Origin: Tipula vernalis
Taxonomy: Eukaryota; Arthropoda; Insecta; Diptera; Tipulidae
DNA length: 64,000 nucleotides
Direction of reading: 5' to 3'
Assembly: GCA_958295665.1 (NCBI GenBank)
Contig: OY282559.1
Location: 136,433,241 to 136,497,240, forward strand
In this document: positions 1-11,419 of the stretch, piece by piece
Layout of the letters: the number at the start of each line of letters is the position of its first letter
Numbering within the stretch: position 1 is the stretch's first letter
Notes under the pieces: model-generated
Told to the model about the DNA's origin: nothing
Seen by the model: the letters and a program-made list of their open reading frames with translations, nothing else
Databases searched by the model: none
Position numbers and translations under genes: made by a program

Positions 1-430
1 TAACGTCGGCAGAATGCCTATTCTGCCCAGGGAGTACCGATGACGCGGAGCACACTTTCTTCTCGTGTGCCGCATGGGAGGAGCAGAGAGCGACGCTGGA
101 AGCAGAAGTGGATATATGGTCCCCAGAAACGGCGGTGGAAATCATGCTCCTAGGAGAGAAGGAGTGGAACCTAGTAGCCCACTTTATGGAGGAGATCCTG
201 AAAGCTAAGAAAGGAGATCTAGACAGATTCCCATAATGTGAGAGGAGGCTCGGAGGGAGCAGTGGGAGGCCTAGCCCGAAGTAATGTGCAAAACGGTTCC
301 AGGCTAGGCCAGGAGGAGGGGTAGGTGGTTTTAGTCGGTAGGGCATCAATGCGAGTCCGACGCACTGTGCGTACTGTGCATAAAGAGCATTCCCACCTTC
401 CCTAGCAAAAAAAAAAAAAAAAAAAAAAAA
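1..430 (+). mobile_element. 3' end of a non-LTR retrotransposon
   Basis: The window opens inside the last part of a non-LTR retrotransposon. The C-terminus of ORF2 is followed by a GC-rich 3' UTR of about 170 bases and then a run of roughly 25 A residues ending near 430, typical of target-primed reverse transcription. GC content falls sharply right after the A-run, marking the junction with host DNA. The 5' part lies outside the window, so clade and length cannot be fixed. The C-terminal zinc motif suits the Jockey/R1/LOA group. Confidence 0.85.
3..236 (+). CDS. C-terminus of non-LTR ORF2 (reverse transcriptase), partial
   Basis: Frame 3 is open from the window edge to TAA at 234-236 (77 residues). 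It begins with a cysteine/histidine motif, C-x2-C-x8-H-x4-C (residues TSAECLFCPGS, then DDAEHTFFSC). This is the usual nucleic-acid-binding zinc motif at the C-terminus of R1/Jockey-type ORF2 proteins. The rest is an acidic, tryptophan-containing tail. The endonuclease and reverse transcriptase domains would lie upstream of base 1. No internal stop is seen, so this may be a young copy. Confidence 0.85.
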   Translation, partial: TSAECLFCPGSTDDAEHTFFSCAAWEEQRATLEAEVDIWSPETAVEIMLLGEKEWNLVAHFMEEILKAKKGDLDRFP

Positions 431-1302
431 ATCTTCAAGCATTACTATCATGTTAATATTTAAATGCTTACTATTAAGCATTACTATTATGTGTTTTCTT
501 TTTGTTTCTCGCATACTTTTTGGGAGTTTAGAGATCGCACTTTCTCTTCTTCTTAATTTGTCTAAAAGGAACGCTAGACACTTATACTTTAAACAGCCTC
601 TTAGTAGACCTGCTAGAATCTGATTTGTTGGTGAGCTTGCTAGAGGCTTATTGGTTGTTAAGGTTTTCGTCGATTATGAGAATATTAGTTAGAGATATTA
701 ATTCAAATTTCAATCAATTTCCTCAAATTTTCTTAACGAAAGATAACTCGTTTTCAAAGATATTTGAGCTTTTATGAATAATTGCTCCGGAGCGTTTGAG
801 ATACATTGGAACGGATTCGAAATATTTTAGATTTGGCAATATTATTCGTTGAGTTTGAGATTTTTCCAGATTATCCTAGGCTTCGAAAACTTTCTTTTAA
901 AGTTAAATATTTTAAATGAATCACACATTTAATTAAAATTCAATTTATCTTTTTAAATTTTGTCTTCACATGTTCGAAATCATATCGATGGTGGTCCTTA
1001 GGCAATACATAATCCACAATGTAATATTATACTATCGGGCTCTCGGAACGATACGGGTGTTAGTAATAACCTGTGCTACTCGATTTTTACAGTAATTGGC
1101 AGTTTACAACAAGGCTTTTAATAGCGATTATCATATTAAACAAGCACGTGTTTATACAATGTTATATTCAAAGGAGGGAAATAAAAAAAAAAGTGAGCGT
1201 AAGCCTCTTAACTGTTTTACGATTTTTCTACATCTAATTTGAAGTTCATCGTCGTTTCATTTACTTTGTAATATTGGCATTATCTAAGCTAAGCTATTTC
1301 AC
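431..1302. other. AT-rich non-coding stretch
   Basis: No credible reading frame, RNA gene or terminal inverted repeat is visible. Stops are dense in all frames and composition is AT-rich with short homopolymers. Confidence 0.6.
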
Positions 1303-1327
1303 TGTCATTATTATTATTATTATTGTT
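1303..1327. repeat. (ATT)n microsatellite
   Basis: A short run of ATT trinucleotides followed by GTTG. Simple-sequence repeat with no coding context. Confidence 0.8.
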
Positions 1328-1439
1328 GAAGAGCCATTTCGGTTTTCAGCCACATTGCAAACGACCTAAAAGATATTTTGTTCTTGGACACTGCTTAATT
1401 ATCCGTCTAGTCAATATTCAGGCACTTAATTAACCTAAT

Positions 1440-2010
1440 AAAACTGCTGAACAGTACGCGATACAGACTATCGGGGCCCATTTCTCTCCCTCCTAGATGT
1501 TTTCTGTAGCAAGTACTTCTGCTAGAAAGACGGTAGCAGTGGAACCAAAGGACTTCGAGAGGGCAGTCCCATTCCCGTATATTCTTACCCCTGCCCCTCT
1601 TCCAGTTTGATTCACTCTCACGAGTTGCTGGGAATGGAAAGTCGTCTGTAGGTCATCCAGGAAAGCTAAATAAAACTGGAAAATGCCTGATATCCGGAGT
1701 CTGCATACTTTGGGCTGATCAATCTATTAGCGATTCATCCATAGGCATATGTTGTTCCACCTTAGATTAGGTTTTCTTTTGTCAAGGATTTCTCATTTAG
1801 CGCCGTCCCAGGCCTAGCCTGTGCCAAATGGCCTCAGTTACCAGTGGCTGTCACGAGGAGGTATCACATACACTTGCGAATTGTGACCAGGTTGCCCATT
1901 ACATAATTGTACCTATCACGTAGCTGCCTAACCAGAACAGCGCACGTGATGCGCACCCTACTGGAAGGTTATGGAGCTGGTAGATTAATCTACTCAACTT
2001 TGGTCCCCCA
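1440..2010. other. GC-richer non-coding block, probable old repeat
   Basis: This block is clearly richer in G and C than its surroundings but has no usable reading frame. It contains near 1691-1710 a 20-base word (ATCCGGAGTCTGCATACTTT) that recurs with two changes near 6493 and 29850, which suggests a decayed repeat family. I do not recognise it. A decayed SINE or non-LTR tail is possible. Confidence 0.4.
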
Positions 2011-2097
2011 TACTAATAGACGCCAAACCGCCATTTCACTCACATAGTTTGAAACATTTATGCCTAAAGTGCAGTGAATTTATTTGAAGTTAATTTT

Positions 2098-2245
2098 TCC
2101 GAAAATTTTAAGAGAATTTAATCCAGTTTTCAACTGATGAGCTTGTCAGGCCGCGGCGAGGTTGTACTAGCGAATTACACTAATTCAGCCAAAGTCTCTT
2201 ACACATTTTCTTGTTCGTCACATTCAAACGGCGCTATAATTAATT
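2098..2245. repeat. Hairpin repeat family, copy 1
   Basis: This segment aligns with 11032-11260. Both copies contain AGAGAATT, a CAGTT-loop-AACTG hairpin, CTGATGAGCTT, the unusually GC-rich block GGCCGCGGCGA, TAGCGAAT and CTCTTACA, in that order. Here TAAGAGA near the left pairs with TCTCTTA near the right, so the whole unit can fold into one long stem. No protein is encoded. The family is not one I can name. Confidence 0.6.
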
Positions 2246-2249
2246 TTAA

Positions 2250-4825
2250 TTAGAGTAAAAAAGAAAATTATTAAAAAAAATAAAGTGAAGGGAAAATGAA
2301 ATCAAAGAGAATAGTTTTAATTTCCAGTACAAATTAAAATTAATATACTGGTATTTCAAGAAAACTACTTTTCATTTTGATAAATACATTTTTCGCTAAA
2401 TAATTTCATTCAAATTAATTTACATAACTCTGTAACGCTGAACAATTTAGATTCAAACTATTATTTATAATTTGTTACCTTGATTCTTATAGTAAATTCT
2501 TTCAAATATCGAAATGCTATATTTACACACACATTTTCGATACTACTACTACCATACCTTTACTCGAATAATAGAGTACATTGTGTAATAAATATACCAA
2601 TGCTTCTTGAAATATCATCGAACGATCGACATTCCACATTTGACTGGATGGTTTGGTTTCTAATATTTGAACAAATAATTTCAATTAAGATGAATAATAG
2701 TAAACGTATACCAGTACTATTTAAGGAAGAAGGCGGGATTTAAAATAAACAAGGGAAAATGAATCTTTGTAACTTTTGTTTTGTTGAACTATTTATTTTT
2801 GTATTTAAATATGTTCTTGTACAGTTAAGTTATGTCTGATGATTTAAAAGTGTAATTTAAATGAAAAAATATTTTTCTTTGTCGTAAGAACAATGAACTT
2901 TAGAAGATCGATTTCGGATAGCTTCTATAGCAACTTGTATCTAATATTAGCTTTATAACAAGTAGTATCTAGAGTAATATTTGTTAAAAAAATAATCGAC
3001 AAACGAGGAATCTAAAATCGATTTTCTAAATTATGTGTGAGGAAAAAGTTTTTCCAGCTAAATTATAACACAATGAAAAATAAATAAGTTGGTTTTATTC
3101 TAAAATTTGCTTTAGGTGAAATCTCGTAGAACCGTTTTAATTTTTAAAATCTATACATTTTAAAATGTGAACGAAATAATTCCGAAAAGTTGAAACAAAT
3201 AAATGGTAGTATTTTTAGACCAACCTACATCCAAAATGAAAGTGTGAAAAAAATGAAAAATGGTGTTATAGTTTTCCAGTTTCCCTAAGTACAATATATA
3301 CCATTTTAAATATTTGTGTGTGGTATGTACTCGTATATACGTATATATCTATATATATTTAAAAGATTATATTATTAGAAGCTGAGATATGATTAGTGGA
3401 TATACGAATTGCGCGAAGATTGGGTTAAATTATAGCTGGTTTTTGTTTTCTCTCCGTTTAAATATCATATTCATATATCGTCATCGTTATTTATGATTTC
3501 TTAAGAAAATTAGTGTTTAGGATATACATACGAAAATATATCCTTAAATAATAATTATATAATCGGTATACATATAGTTATAGTGTGAAAGGATGGTGTG
3601 ACGACGACGATGATGATGTTAATGACGATGATATTTTCTTTTAATTTAAACTCTCGTATATATAGAATTAAATTGTCTTCAAAAGTGCTAATCATAATTA
3701 AGATTTTCACATATTAAGAAGTCATCTATTAATATTCGTACTTACGTAAGAGTGAATGAAGCAGATTTTTTTAGCAAAAAAAGGTCAAACGATTTCTTTG
3801 ACGTTCATTCATTGCTAAATAGTTGTTTCTCGCTTTCTTTTCGTAATAATTTCTAAAACACACAAAAGGTAAATATGTAGAATTTAATGAAATGTAAACT
3901 TTGTGTTTTTGTGTGGTTTACGCCAACGACATTTTTTTTTATACAAAAACCTTTGATGGTTTACGAAAGACAGGAAAAATAAAAGACAAATTCATATTCA
4001 AAGTGAAATGTTTGGTGGCTAGCTCTTTTATCTAGTATCCTTTGAAGTAAAAACATGAAAAACCATAGTAACCTATGGTTTTTCATGTTTTGTTTATTTT
4101 TCAAATGTTTTCCCATCTTTTTGATGTTTTCTAAATTAGTAAGAATATTGTTCGAGTCAACTTTGGTTTTGGTTTTTGACGCGCATAGTTTTAATAAGCA
4201 GAGTTTTTTATTGCTAAGCTATTGGCATTTTGAAACTGAAGTATTTTTTTAAAGTTACTATAAAGTTCCAAGTAAATTAAAGATTTTAAAAACCTATAAG
4301 CCATAAATCAAAACAGTTTAGTTTATAGTACTGAGTTGCAGCCCAATACACTTAACTTGTGTCAAAGCCAAGCGGAGCACATGGAAGATTCTACGATTTA
4401 GAAGTTTCTAATACAAAGAATACCTATAAAGCAAATATGTATAGGGATCATGAAAATTTTACAAATCGACATTTTAACGAAAATGAACATTTTAAGTATG
4501 GAGTCAAAACTGAACATTTCTGAAAAATGTATATTCGGGTCTGTTTACGCGTCAAGTGAATGCAAGAATGCAAGTAGATAAACTTTGTTCGAACCCCAAA
4601 TTTTTCGACTTAGGGGACCACAGAACAGATAAATCTCCAAAAATCTCAAGGTCTCAAGGTAAAATAGGTCCTGTAACGATGAATCAAAATCACACTTTTT
4701 TTTGATCGCAAAGAATTTTGTACATGTTTTCTTAAGCACTACTTCTGAACTTTAATTGTTTTTATAGGCACTTAAGGAACAATTTTTCCGTACAATTTTT
4801 CTATATTAAACTTATTTTTTAAATT
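2250..4825. other. AT-rich non-coding stretch
   Basis: No gene seen. It includes a TA-rich patch around 3330-3360 and a short GAC/GAT trinucleotide run at 3601-3636. Reading frames here are short, AT-driven and lack recognisable motifs. Confidence 0.55.
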
Positions 4826-4846
4826 ATATTATTATTATTATTATTG
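4826..4846. repeat. (ATT)n microsatellite
   Basis: Short ATT trinucleotide run directly left of the imperfect tandem duplication that starts near 4850. Confidence 0.75.
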
Positions 4847-4849
4847 GTA

Positions 4850-5095
4850 ATGAAGGAAATACGGCTCACTCTTAACCCAGCATATTGAGGAATGGAGTGG
4901 CGTGGTTAGTACTTATCCTGGTGGAAAGAAGAATAGCGGAGTTGAAGCTATCTAAGTGAATATTGCTTACAAAGCAAAAATAGCCCAGTCGTGACCCATA
5001 GTATTTTGAGGAGTAGAATCGGGGCGATTAATACTTAAACTTGGTAGACGTGGAGTTTGAGCTGCTCGTACCTAAGCGAATAATCGGTTGTATGG
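4850..5095. repeat. Imperfect tandem duplication, unit about 120 bp
   Basis: Two diverged copies lie head to tail. Each has an 'AACCCAGCATATTGAGGA' / 'GACCCATAGTATTTTGAGGA' start, a GTTAGTACTTA / ATTAATACTTA middle, and a CTATCTAAGTGAATA / GTACCTAAGCGAATA end. The unit is richer in G and C than the surroundings. It may be an isolated satellite dimer or part of a larger repeat. No coding capacity. Confidence 0.6.
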
Positions 5096-5202
5096 CCTTG
5101 GACGAATTTTTATTTTATTTTAAATATTGTACGTTGGCAAATTACTGCACTCTCTATTGTGAATGAGCTTATGCTCAAAATAGGGTGTGCCAAAATTTTC
5201 AT

Positions 5203-5240
5203 AATAAATAAATAAATAAAATAAATAAATAAATAAATAT
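5203..5240. repeat. (TAAA)n microsatellite
   Basis: A run of AAAT/TAAA units, interrupted once. Confidence 0.85.
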
Positions 5241-5249
5241 AATATTGTT

Positions 5250-7068
5250 GTTGTTATTGTTATTTTTATGACACTGCAATTTGGTAAATGTTCTTCGTGG
5301 TTTTTTTGACGATAACGATGCCTCGGAAGATCCGTTTCCCACCTCTCTTTCAACTGAATTTTCATTCAAATCTTTTAGTTAAATTTTAAATTGTTGCTCT
5401 TTTGTAGAGTAAAATAGAGAGCTTAGCGAGTCCCCATCCAAAAGCGAGCACGATACCTTGCCTACTGCCAGTGAAAACTTTTTTTCAACTATGCCTAAAA
5501 TTAAGAAACTATACCATAATATCAAGAATTAACCAAATGAACTCTTCAAATACTTTGATTGTTGTTAGACTTGGTTTATAACAAAAAACGCTTCTAGAAT
5601 ATAAGATGCCACGCTAAACCCTACAAGCAAAAAGATAAAATTTCCAATCAGATCACTTAAGGTCATAAAGAAAATTATTTTCGTGCCGTAAAGTTAATAT
5701 TCAAAATATCTTTGAAATATTTTTAGGTAAACTTGGACGACAGAATCCATCTAAATAAAACCCGTCTAAAGAAAAATGGTACAAATCATTCATAAACGGC
5801 CACCCAATCGTTAACAAACGTGTTTCAGAAGTGGTGACTGCAGCTTTTGTACGAGTATCCGCAAAAATTAACCGAAAACCATCCGATTGTAGTGAATAGC
5901 TCTGTGTATACGATGACAACTACGAGGTGCAGTGCTATCATATTTCATATTTATTTGTGGTGGATGATGGAGCCGCCGCAGTTTCGTTGATATAGCTCAA
6001 TCTGTGTGGAAATTAAATTTGAATAAAAATTCAACCCTATGACCTCCAAGAAGGCCTCACTTAAAGTCAATATTATTGCTGACAAAGTGAAATCAAACTT
6101 TATTCGAAATGAGAATAAACGATCATCAATATCACGTCTGGCCCCTTTATTTATATTATTTAGCATTTTGAATATAATTTTACTCTATATCAACGAAACA
6201 CTTAACTTCGAATGAATTCTATAGGTCTTAAATAGGGTTATTTTTGGGAATCTTGTCCAGCAAAACTTTTGATCAGCATATACTGAAACTTGTACCATAG
6301 TCAAATCCGCCAAAATCCAATTTCCGTAAACGAGTTGGCCTATTCAAAAAAAGTAAGTAAGTTTTGAAATTTGCTTTGAGCACAGAAAAAGTTACATTTT
6401 TGAGTTTCGAGACAAAATGTTGACCACTTCAATAAAATGGATTTTATCTTAAGAAGCCAATTGTCACAATCCGAAGTTTCTTTTTTCATTCATCCAGAGT
6501 CTTCATACTTTCGGATGTTTAATAAAAGAAAGCAAAATAGTGATTTCCGTGGTAATAATAATTATATTTTAATCTAATTTCAATTAGATTATTAACTAAA
6601 ATTGTTAGTGATTGTTTTGTATAAAGTGCGTTATCGTAGTGGTGTTTGAATCGCGTAATTTAGTTTTTCGCTTAATTAATTAATGCCGCGTGTGGAAGGG
6701 TAGTGGAAGGGCATAACATAAACAGCTGAAAAAAAAAACTGAACAAGGAGAAATTCGTTCAAAAAATAGTAACGATACTATCCAGTACACGACAGGTATT
6801 TTCATATCTCATGTAACGGTATACATATACATACATGTGAGATATGAATTATGTAAAAGTTTTTGTTTTTTTATTTTATTATGTGATTTTGTTCTGAGAC
6901 AGGTATTCTTGTGTTAGTGATAAAGTGGACTGATTTTTTTTCATTTTTTAGATATTTTTTATGTACTGATATTTTACTGTTTAAACGGCGTTTTGCTTTA
7001 TGTATGTAAAGCTTTGGTTGCTTGGCTGTGTTAGTTTGCTCAATATAATCAATGGGTTAAATAGACAT
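5250..7068. other. AT-rich non-coding stretch
   Basis: No gene, RNA or element boundary recognised. It holds the second copy (near 6493-6514) of the word CCAGAGTCTTCATACTTTCG. Confidence 0.5.
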
Positions 7069-7078
7069 TGGTATAACC

Positions 7079-8938
7079 AGGGCTTACCTAAGTATACAAG
7101 CCGTCAGGTTCAGACCAATTTTAAAAGAAGCTTAATTTAAGGGGGATACATTTTACGATTTCCGATAAGAACCCATGTAAAATTGAACATTTTTAATTAA
7201 AATTTTATGAATGAAAAATACTCGTAACAGAAAATATTTTTAGGTTTACATTTAAATCAAACCTTTGAGTATAACATATTTTACGAGAATTTTTCGTAAA
7301 ACCAATAACTTAAATTTAGTAATTTGGATAATATAATTAAAATAAAATTGTACAAATTTACTTTTTCTTTTTATGTCAATGTGACAAATTTGGAAAAATA
7401 CAGTATAAACATATAAAAACGAAATCAATGACGTAAGATCTTGTTTTGTAAAAACAAAATTTTTGTTTTGATATTATGAAGTTTCAGGCTAGGCTACACA
7501 ACGTTTTTTTAAATATTGAAAATATTTTTAACAGTGCAATAATTCTGTTAAATGGGAAACCATTCAATCGGTTTTTCTCGATTTTTTGTAATATTTCATA
7601 TAACATTTCCTCTGTTACTTTATCTGGTAATTGTGATACGGATGCGGTAATGGGATCAAAAATTTTAAAATTTTCCGTTCCAAAATACAGTCACACATAA
7701 GTTTCTTTTAAAGTTTGCACGAGTTGGTCGTTTGAGCTGAATCGCCTAAATTTGGAATCATCTTTGTCGTGTACTAAATTTAGTAAAAACGTTAGTACGA
7801 ATGTTTAATTAAATAAATAAATTAATTTAAATAATTAAAAAAAAAATTCAACTTCCTACTTTTTTCTCCAATGACAAGTATGACATTTGTTGAGAATATG
7901 TCAAAAAATTAGCTTTTCCATTTTAACCATTTTGTGGCTTTTCCACTGTCAAGTGTAGTGAGCCATTAGTGATATCTGTAGCTTACCACAAATAATACAT
8001 ATTTCGGTAACTATTTCTGTTCGAATGAGTTATAAAAATTAATAATCCGTTTTATTTTGCTTTCCCCGGACTTATTATGCTTAATAGAGCAATCAAATGT
8101 CAGAGTGGTTTTTATGTGCGAAATTTATGTGCATTAATATTAACTATTTGAAAAAAAAAAAAAACAATTTTATTAATATTTTTTAGTTTATAAAGAATAA
8201 ACAATTTATCAGAGCCAATCAAAACTTGTAAAATATTTGGTGAAAGTGTTAGATTACGACCTCAATTTGAAAAGTACTTAATTGGTAAGAATTACAGTTT
8301 ATTTTTATAAATCATTCAAATCATTATTGCAATTTTTGAATGTTGAAAACAAACGCATCGTCCGAATTTTTCGATTTCAAATCAATAATATTCGGATGAA
8401 ATAGATTCGCAGGCTCGTTAAACTTTTTATTTACTAAATTATACTACTAACTTGCTAAAACATTATTTTGAATTGTTTTTCTGAAATGTGAATTTATTTC
8501 AATTTCTTATTACCGCCATCTGATTTCAAACACGAAAACTACACGGCCATTCTGTTTTTTTAAACTTATTTAATTAGTCGAGTTTATAAGTAGGTGTCAC
8601 TAATGGCTTATTAAAAAAAAAACACGAACGAAAGGTATGACGTCATGAGGTGTAAAGATGTGTTTGTAAATAAAGGGGTTTTAGTAAATCATTAATAAAA
8701 TATCTATAAATAAGATTTTATTAATTGATCTTCAAATCGTATATTAACCAATCATTCTTCGTGATAACGTAGAAATTAAAATTCATTTTTGTAAGACTTT
8801 TCATTTAAGAAAAACGATATTAAAAAAACATAACTTTTCATATGATTTGTATGAAAAATTCATTTTTTTTTGTCTTTCTATCCCCCTTATATTAAGTTCG
8901 AATTTTAACCTGACGGCTTGTATATTTAGGTAAGCTTT
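7079..8938. mobile_element. Non-autonomous TIR transposon, hAT-like
   Basis: The left end reads CAGGGCTTACCTAAGTATAC and continues with AAGCCGTCAGGTT. The right end, reverse-complemented, reads AAAGCTTACCTAAATATAC and continues identically, giving TIRs of about 32 bp. The decamer TTGGTATAAC lies on both outer sides (7069-7078 and 8937-8946); depending on where the end is placed this gives a target duplication of 8 to 10 bp, GGTATAAC being the 8-bp reading. CAG-type ends and an 8-bp duplication fit the hAT superfamily. No transposase is visible in the 1.86 kb. Confidence 0.65.
7961..8607. repeat. Inner inverted repeat, possible nested MITE
   Basis: AGCCATTAGTGA (starting near 7962) recurs inverted as TCACTAATGGCT (ending near 8607) inside the larger TIR element. 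This could be the termini of a separate small element nested in it. I saw no clear target duplication, so the reading is tentative. Confidence 0.3.
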
Positions 8939-9057
8939 GGTATAACATATTGTTTAATTTTATTTTTCTCTATTCTCTTTTCACCCCTGTTAGAAACTTA
9001 TAACATATTTTGTATTGTTTTGTATGTGTGGGCGACACAAGTGTATTCCAATGGATG

Positions 9058-9226
9058 ATTCCATATGAGTCGCGCTTACGCTGTTGCGTTTCTTCGTTTC
9101 TTGCCTCTTTGCACTGTTTTTGCCTATAAACTAAATTTTGTTTATAGGCAGGAGCAGTGCGGGGAGGTGAGGGGCGGGACGGGGGGGGGGGCATGCGGCA
9201 GCGAAGGCGCGACTCGTGTGGAATGG
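9058..9226. repeat. Imperfect palindrome with G-U pairing potential
   Basis: Arms of about 75-85 bp meet at TGCCTATAAAC...GTTTATAGGCA (9121-9150). Outer anchors also pair: GCACTG with CAGTGC and GAGTCGCGC with GCGCGACTC. Where the arms differ, the left arm mostly has T where the reverse complement of the right arm has C. A transcript would therefore pair through G-U wobbles. The right arm also has an expanded G run (9180-9191). No protein is supported. Confidence 0.7.
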
Positions 9227-9229
9227 CTG

Positions 9230-10285
9230 ATTTATATGCAAGGGAAAATATGTATGACCATTTGAGGACAAATAATAGTATCTATACTGTCAGTGGTGAT
9301 CGGTAATATAGTATGTATTGGTATTCCTTTTATATATAATTTAGCTTCATGTAATGTTTGACAAAGATTTCTGATTTCTATACGCATCACTGCCACTGGT
9401 ACTAAACCAAAGGGTGTTCCTGTAGATTATGAATGATTGTAATGTTTGGCGTGGACAGATATTAGCGTTGGACTTTATGATTTTGGCTTTTTTAGATTCT
9501 AGGTTCTTTAGTTGGTAGTAACAATTGGGATAAGTAAGAAATTATTTCTGTAAAGTCAGATTCTGAAATGAATTGTTGTATTTTCTTTTTTTGTGTGAAG
9601 TTTTAATTTGCAATAATTGTGTATATAGATTGGAATCAAAAACGATCTGTTCCCCTTCTGCGAAATTTTCAATTAGTTCTTGATTTTGCTTCTTTTTGTT
9701 GAAGGTATGCCTGTATAAAGATAGTTAAAAATGTTGTTCTAGGGTGACAGAGGGTGTCTTCTGCTAAAATCAATCACTTTATTAGTGTTAAATTGTAATT
9801 TATATATGTGGATTGAAGCGCTATACTGATTAAATGAGCAGCGTCGCACGTTGTCTGGAATAGGGAAGGTTTCCTTTTATATGTTGTTGTGTACTACATT
9901 GCATTGCAAGAATGTTTGAGATATTGATGGAAACGTTTCAGCACTTTTTGGTTGTTGAATTTAATTGTATAAAAGTGTCATGGTTTGTTCAAGTATTTTG
10001 TCTGATGGTGTGGTTGTTATGGGTTATACTGGATGTTATACTGGGTTGTATATAATTGTTGGATCGTCTCCAAGCTATGGAAATGTTAGTGAGCTCTCGC
10101 TCAGCCCCCAGAAGCGCAGAGCGTAAAGCAGTATTGGCTTGTGATATTGGCTTGTGATATCTATTTTATTTTTTATTTGTTACTAACTGGTTTATATAAG
10201 ATGGTTGCTGTTGATTGGGTAGTGTAGCAATTTAGTTTTCAGAGTAACCTGGGAAACTCTATTTGGGTTTTGTTGATAAGTGTCA
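9230..10285. other. Non-coding stretch left of element A
   Basis: No gene recognised. It contains a small tandem duplication of ATTGGCTTGTGAT around 10133-10158. Confidence 0.5.
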
Positions 10286-10288
10286 TGT

Positions 10289-10870
10289 CACGGTTGAAAA
10301 TTTTAGTATTATTATAATAAGATTTTTGTATTCATACAAATCCATAAAAAAATCGTACAAATTTTATATATTCTGTATTTATAAAACTAATAAGTAAAAA
10401 AATATTAAATTGATATGTTATTCTTATAAAATAAAATAGTATGACGTCATTAAATTTAATATGATGTTGGTGTAATTTTTATAAGATTATTGTCCTTTTT
10501 ATATGCTTACCTTATTCATTTAATAATTGTAACTTATCAAAATTAATAAGACTATTAGTGTAAAATTAATATGAGGACTATATAAACTTTTTATAAGGTA
10601 ACCGTATGCATTTTATAATTTTTAACTTATTCCCAATTAAATAAAATAAATGTGTAAATTTTATAAATATACCAATATTAAAATAATTTATATAAAACCT
10701 CCATATATGTATGTTAATTGTATTATTAAAAAATTATATACAGTTATAAGTCTTCCTATTTATAAATATAATAAGACAATTTGCGTCGTCAATAATAAAA
10801 CACACAAATTAATTTTAATATTTTACTATTTATTTTATTTAACATCTTTTAAAAATTCAATATTACATTA
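10289..10870. repeat. Subterminal region of element A
   Basis: Very AT-rich sequence just inside the left end with many ATAAG/CTTAT words in both orientations (for example near 10318, 10400, 10482, 10509, 10531, 10547, 10594, 10628, 10747 and 10772). A sparser set lies inside the right end (28390-28640). Short motifs repeated in both orientations near the ends are typical transposase-binding sites in CACTA elements. No open gene is present. Confidence 0.45.
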
Positions 10871-10919
10871 ATTTTTGAGATTCTAGTTACAAGAATGTAC
10901 TTTTTTAGACTCTAGTTTA

Positions 10920-10998
10920 TAATAATATAAAGATTAGTCGTCCTGCGCGACCTGACCGCCTCATATGTGTTTAAATCAGAATTATTTAACAATTTAAT
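10920..10998 (-). pseudogene. Distal fragment of element A transposase
   Basis: If the 11011-13351 insertion and one copy of its 12-bp duplication are removed, the leftward frame ending ...YEERLVC at 13352 continues here as IKLLNNSDLNTY and onward to a stop near 10920. The register corresponds to the segment around residue 290 of the element 1 transposase (FYIPILETLEKLLEDDQ). Similarity is weak, so identity rests mainly on frame continuity. The catalytic half is missing. Confidence 0.4.
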
Positions 10999-11035
10999 AC
11001 AAACTAAACGATTTTAATACGAGTATGTTCCGAAG

Positions 11036-11217
11036 ATTGTAAGAGAATTCAATCCAGTTTCGAACTGATGAGCTTATGATTATGAAAAAATCAATCTTCT
11101 CATCAGGCCGCGGCGACTGGACTGATTATATCATAATCTACCTTCTATATATACAGAATGTGCTGTGCATTTAAGTATTAGCGAATCATAACTAATACAG
11201 ATGAATTCTCTTACAAT
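11036..11217. repeat. Hairpin repeat family, copy 2
   Basis: ATTGTAAGAGAATTC at 11036-11050 is the perfect reverse complement of GAATTCTCTTACAAT at 11203-11217. Inside it, CTGATGAG pairs perfectly with CTCATCAG. The CTGATGAG and GGCCGCGGCGA blocks are shared with the copy at 2098-2245, although the sequence between them differs. No protein is encoded. Confidence 0.65.
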
Positions 11218-11419
11218 TTTTCTTCTTTACAATATTCACACAGCTCTATTTCTGTATACGCTAATTTTTACTTTATTAATTTTTTGTTGAATATTAATTA
11301 ATTCATGTAATATCTAATATGCTACCGGTGGTTAGACCATTTTAATTGTGTTTCGATTAACACGAGAGGTATATTAGTATTTACGAACAGTAATTCAACG
11401 AAACCGACTAATAGACGTA

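Noticed and set aside
2130..2165. Hammerhead ribozyme at the CTGATGAG of copy 1
   Set aside because: No GAAAC box follows at a workable distance, and CTGATGAG in copy 2 pairs with CTCATCAG instead, which is incompatible with a hammerhead core.
2480..2743. Several 60-90 codon frames in 431-10287
   Set aside because: AT-driven open stretches without motifs, many beginning at non-ATG codons; no support as genes.
9065..9265. Small proteins on both strands of the GC-rich palindrome
   Set aside because: Both are translations of an inverted repeat with a G homopolymer; no start context or homology.
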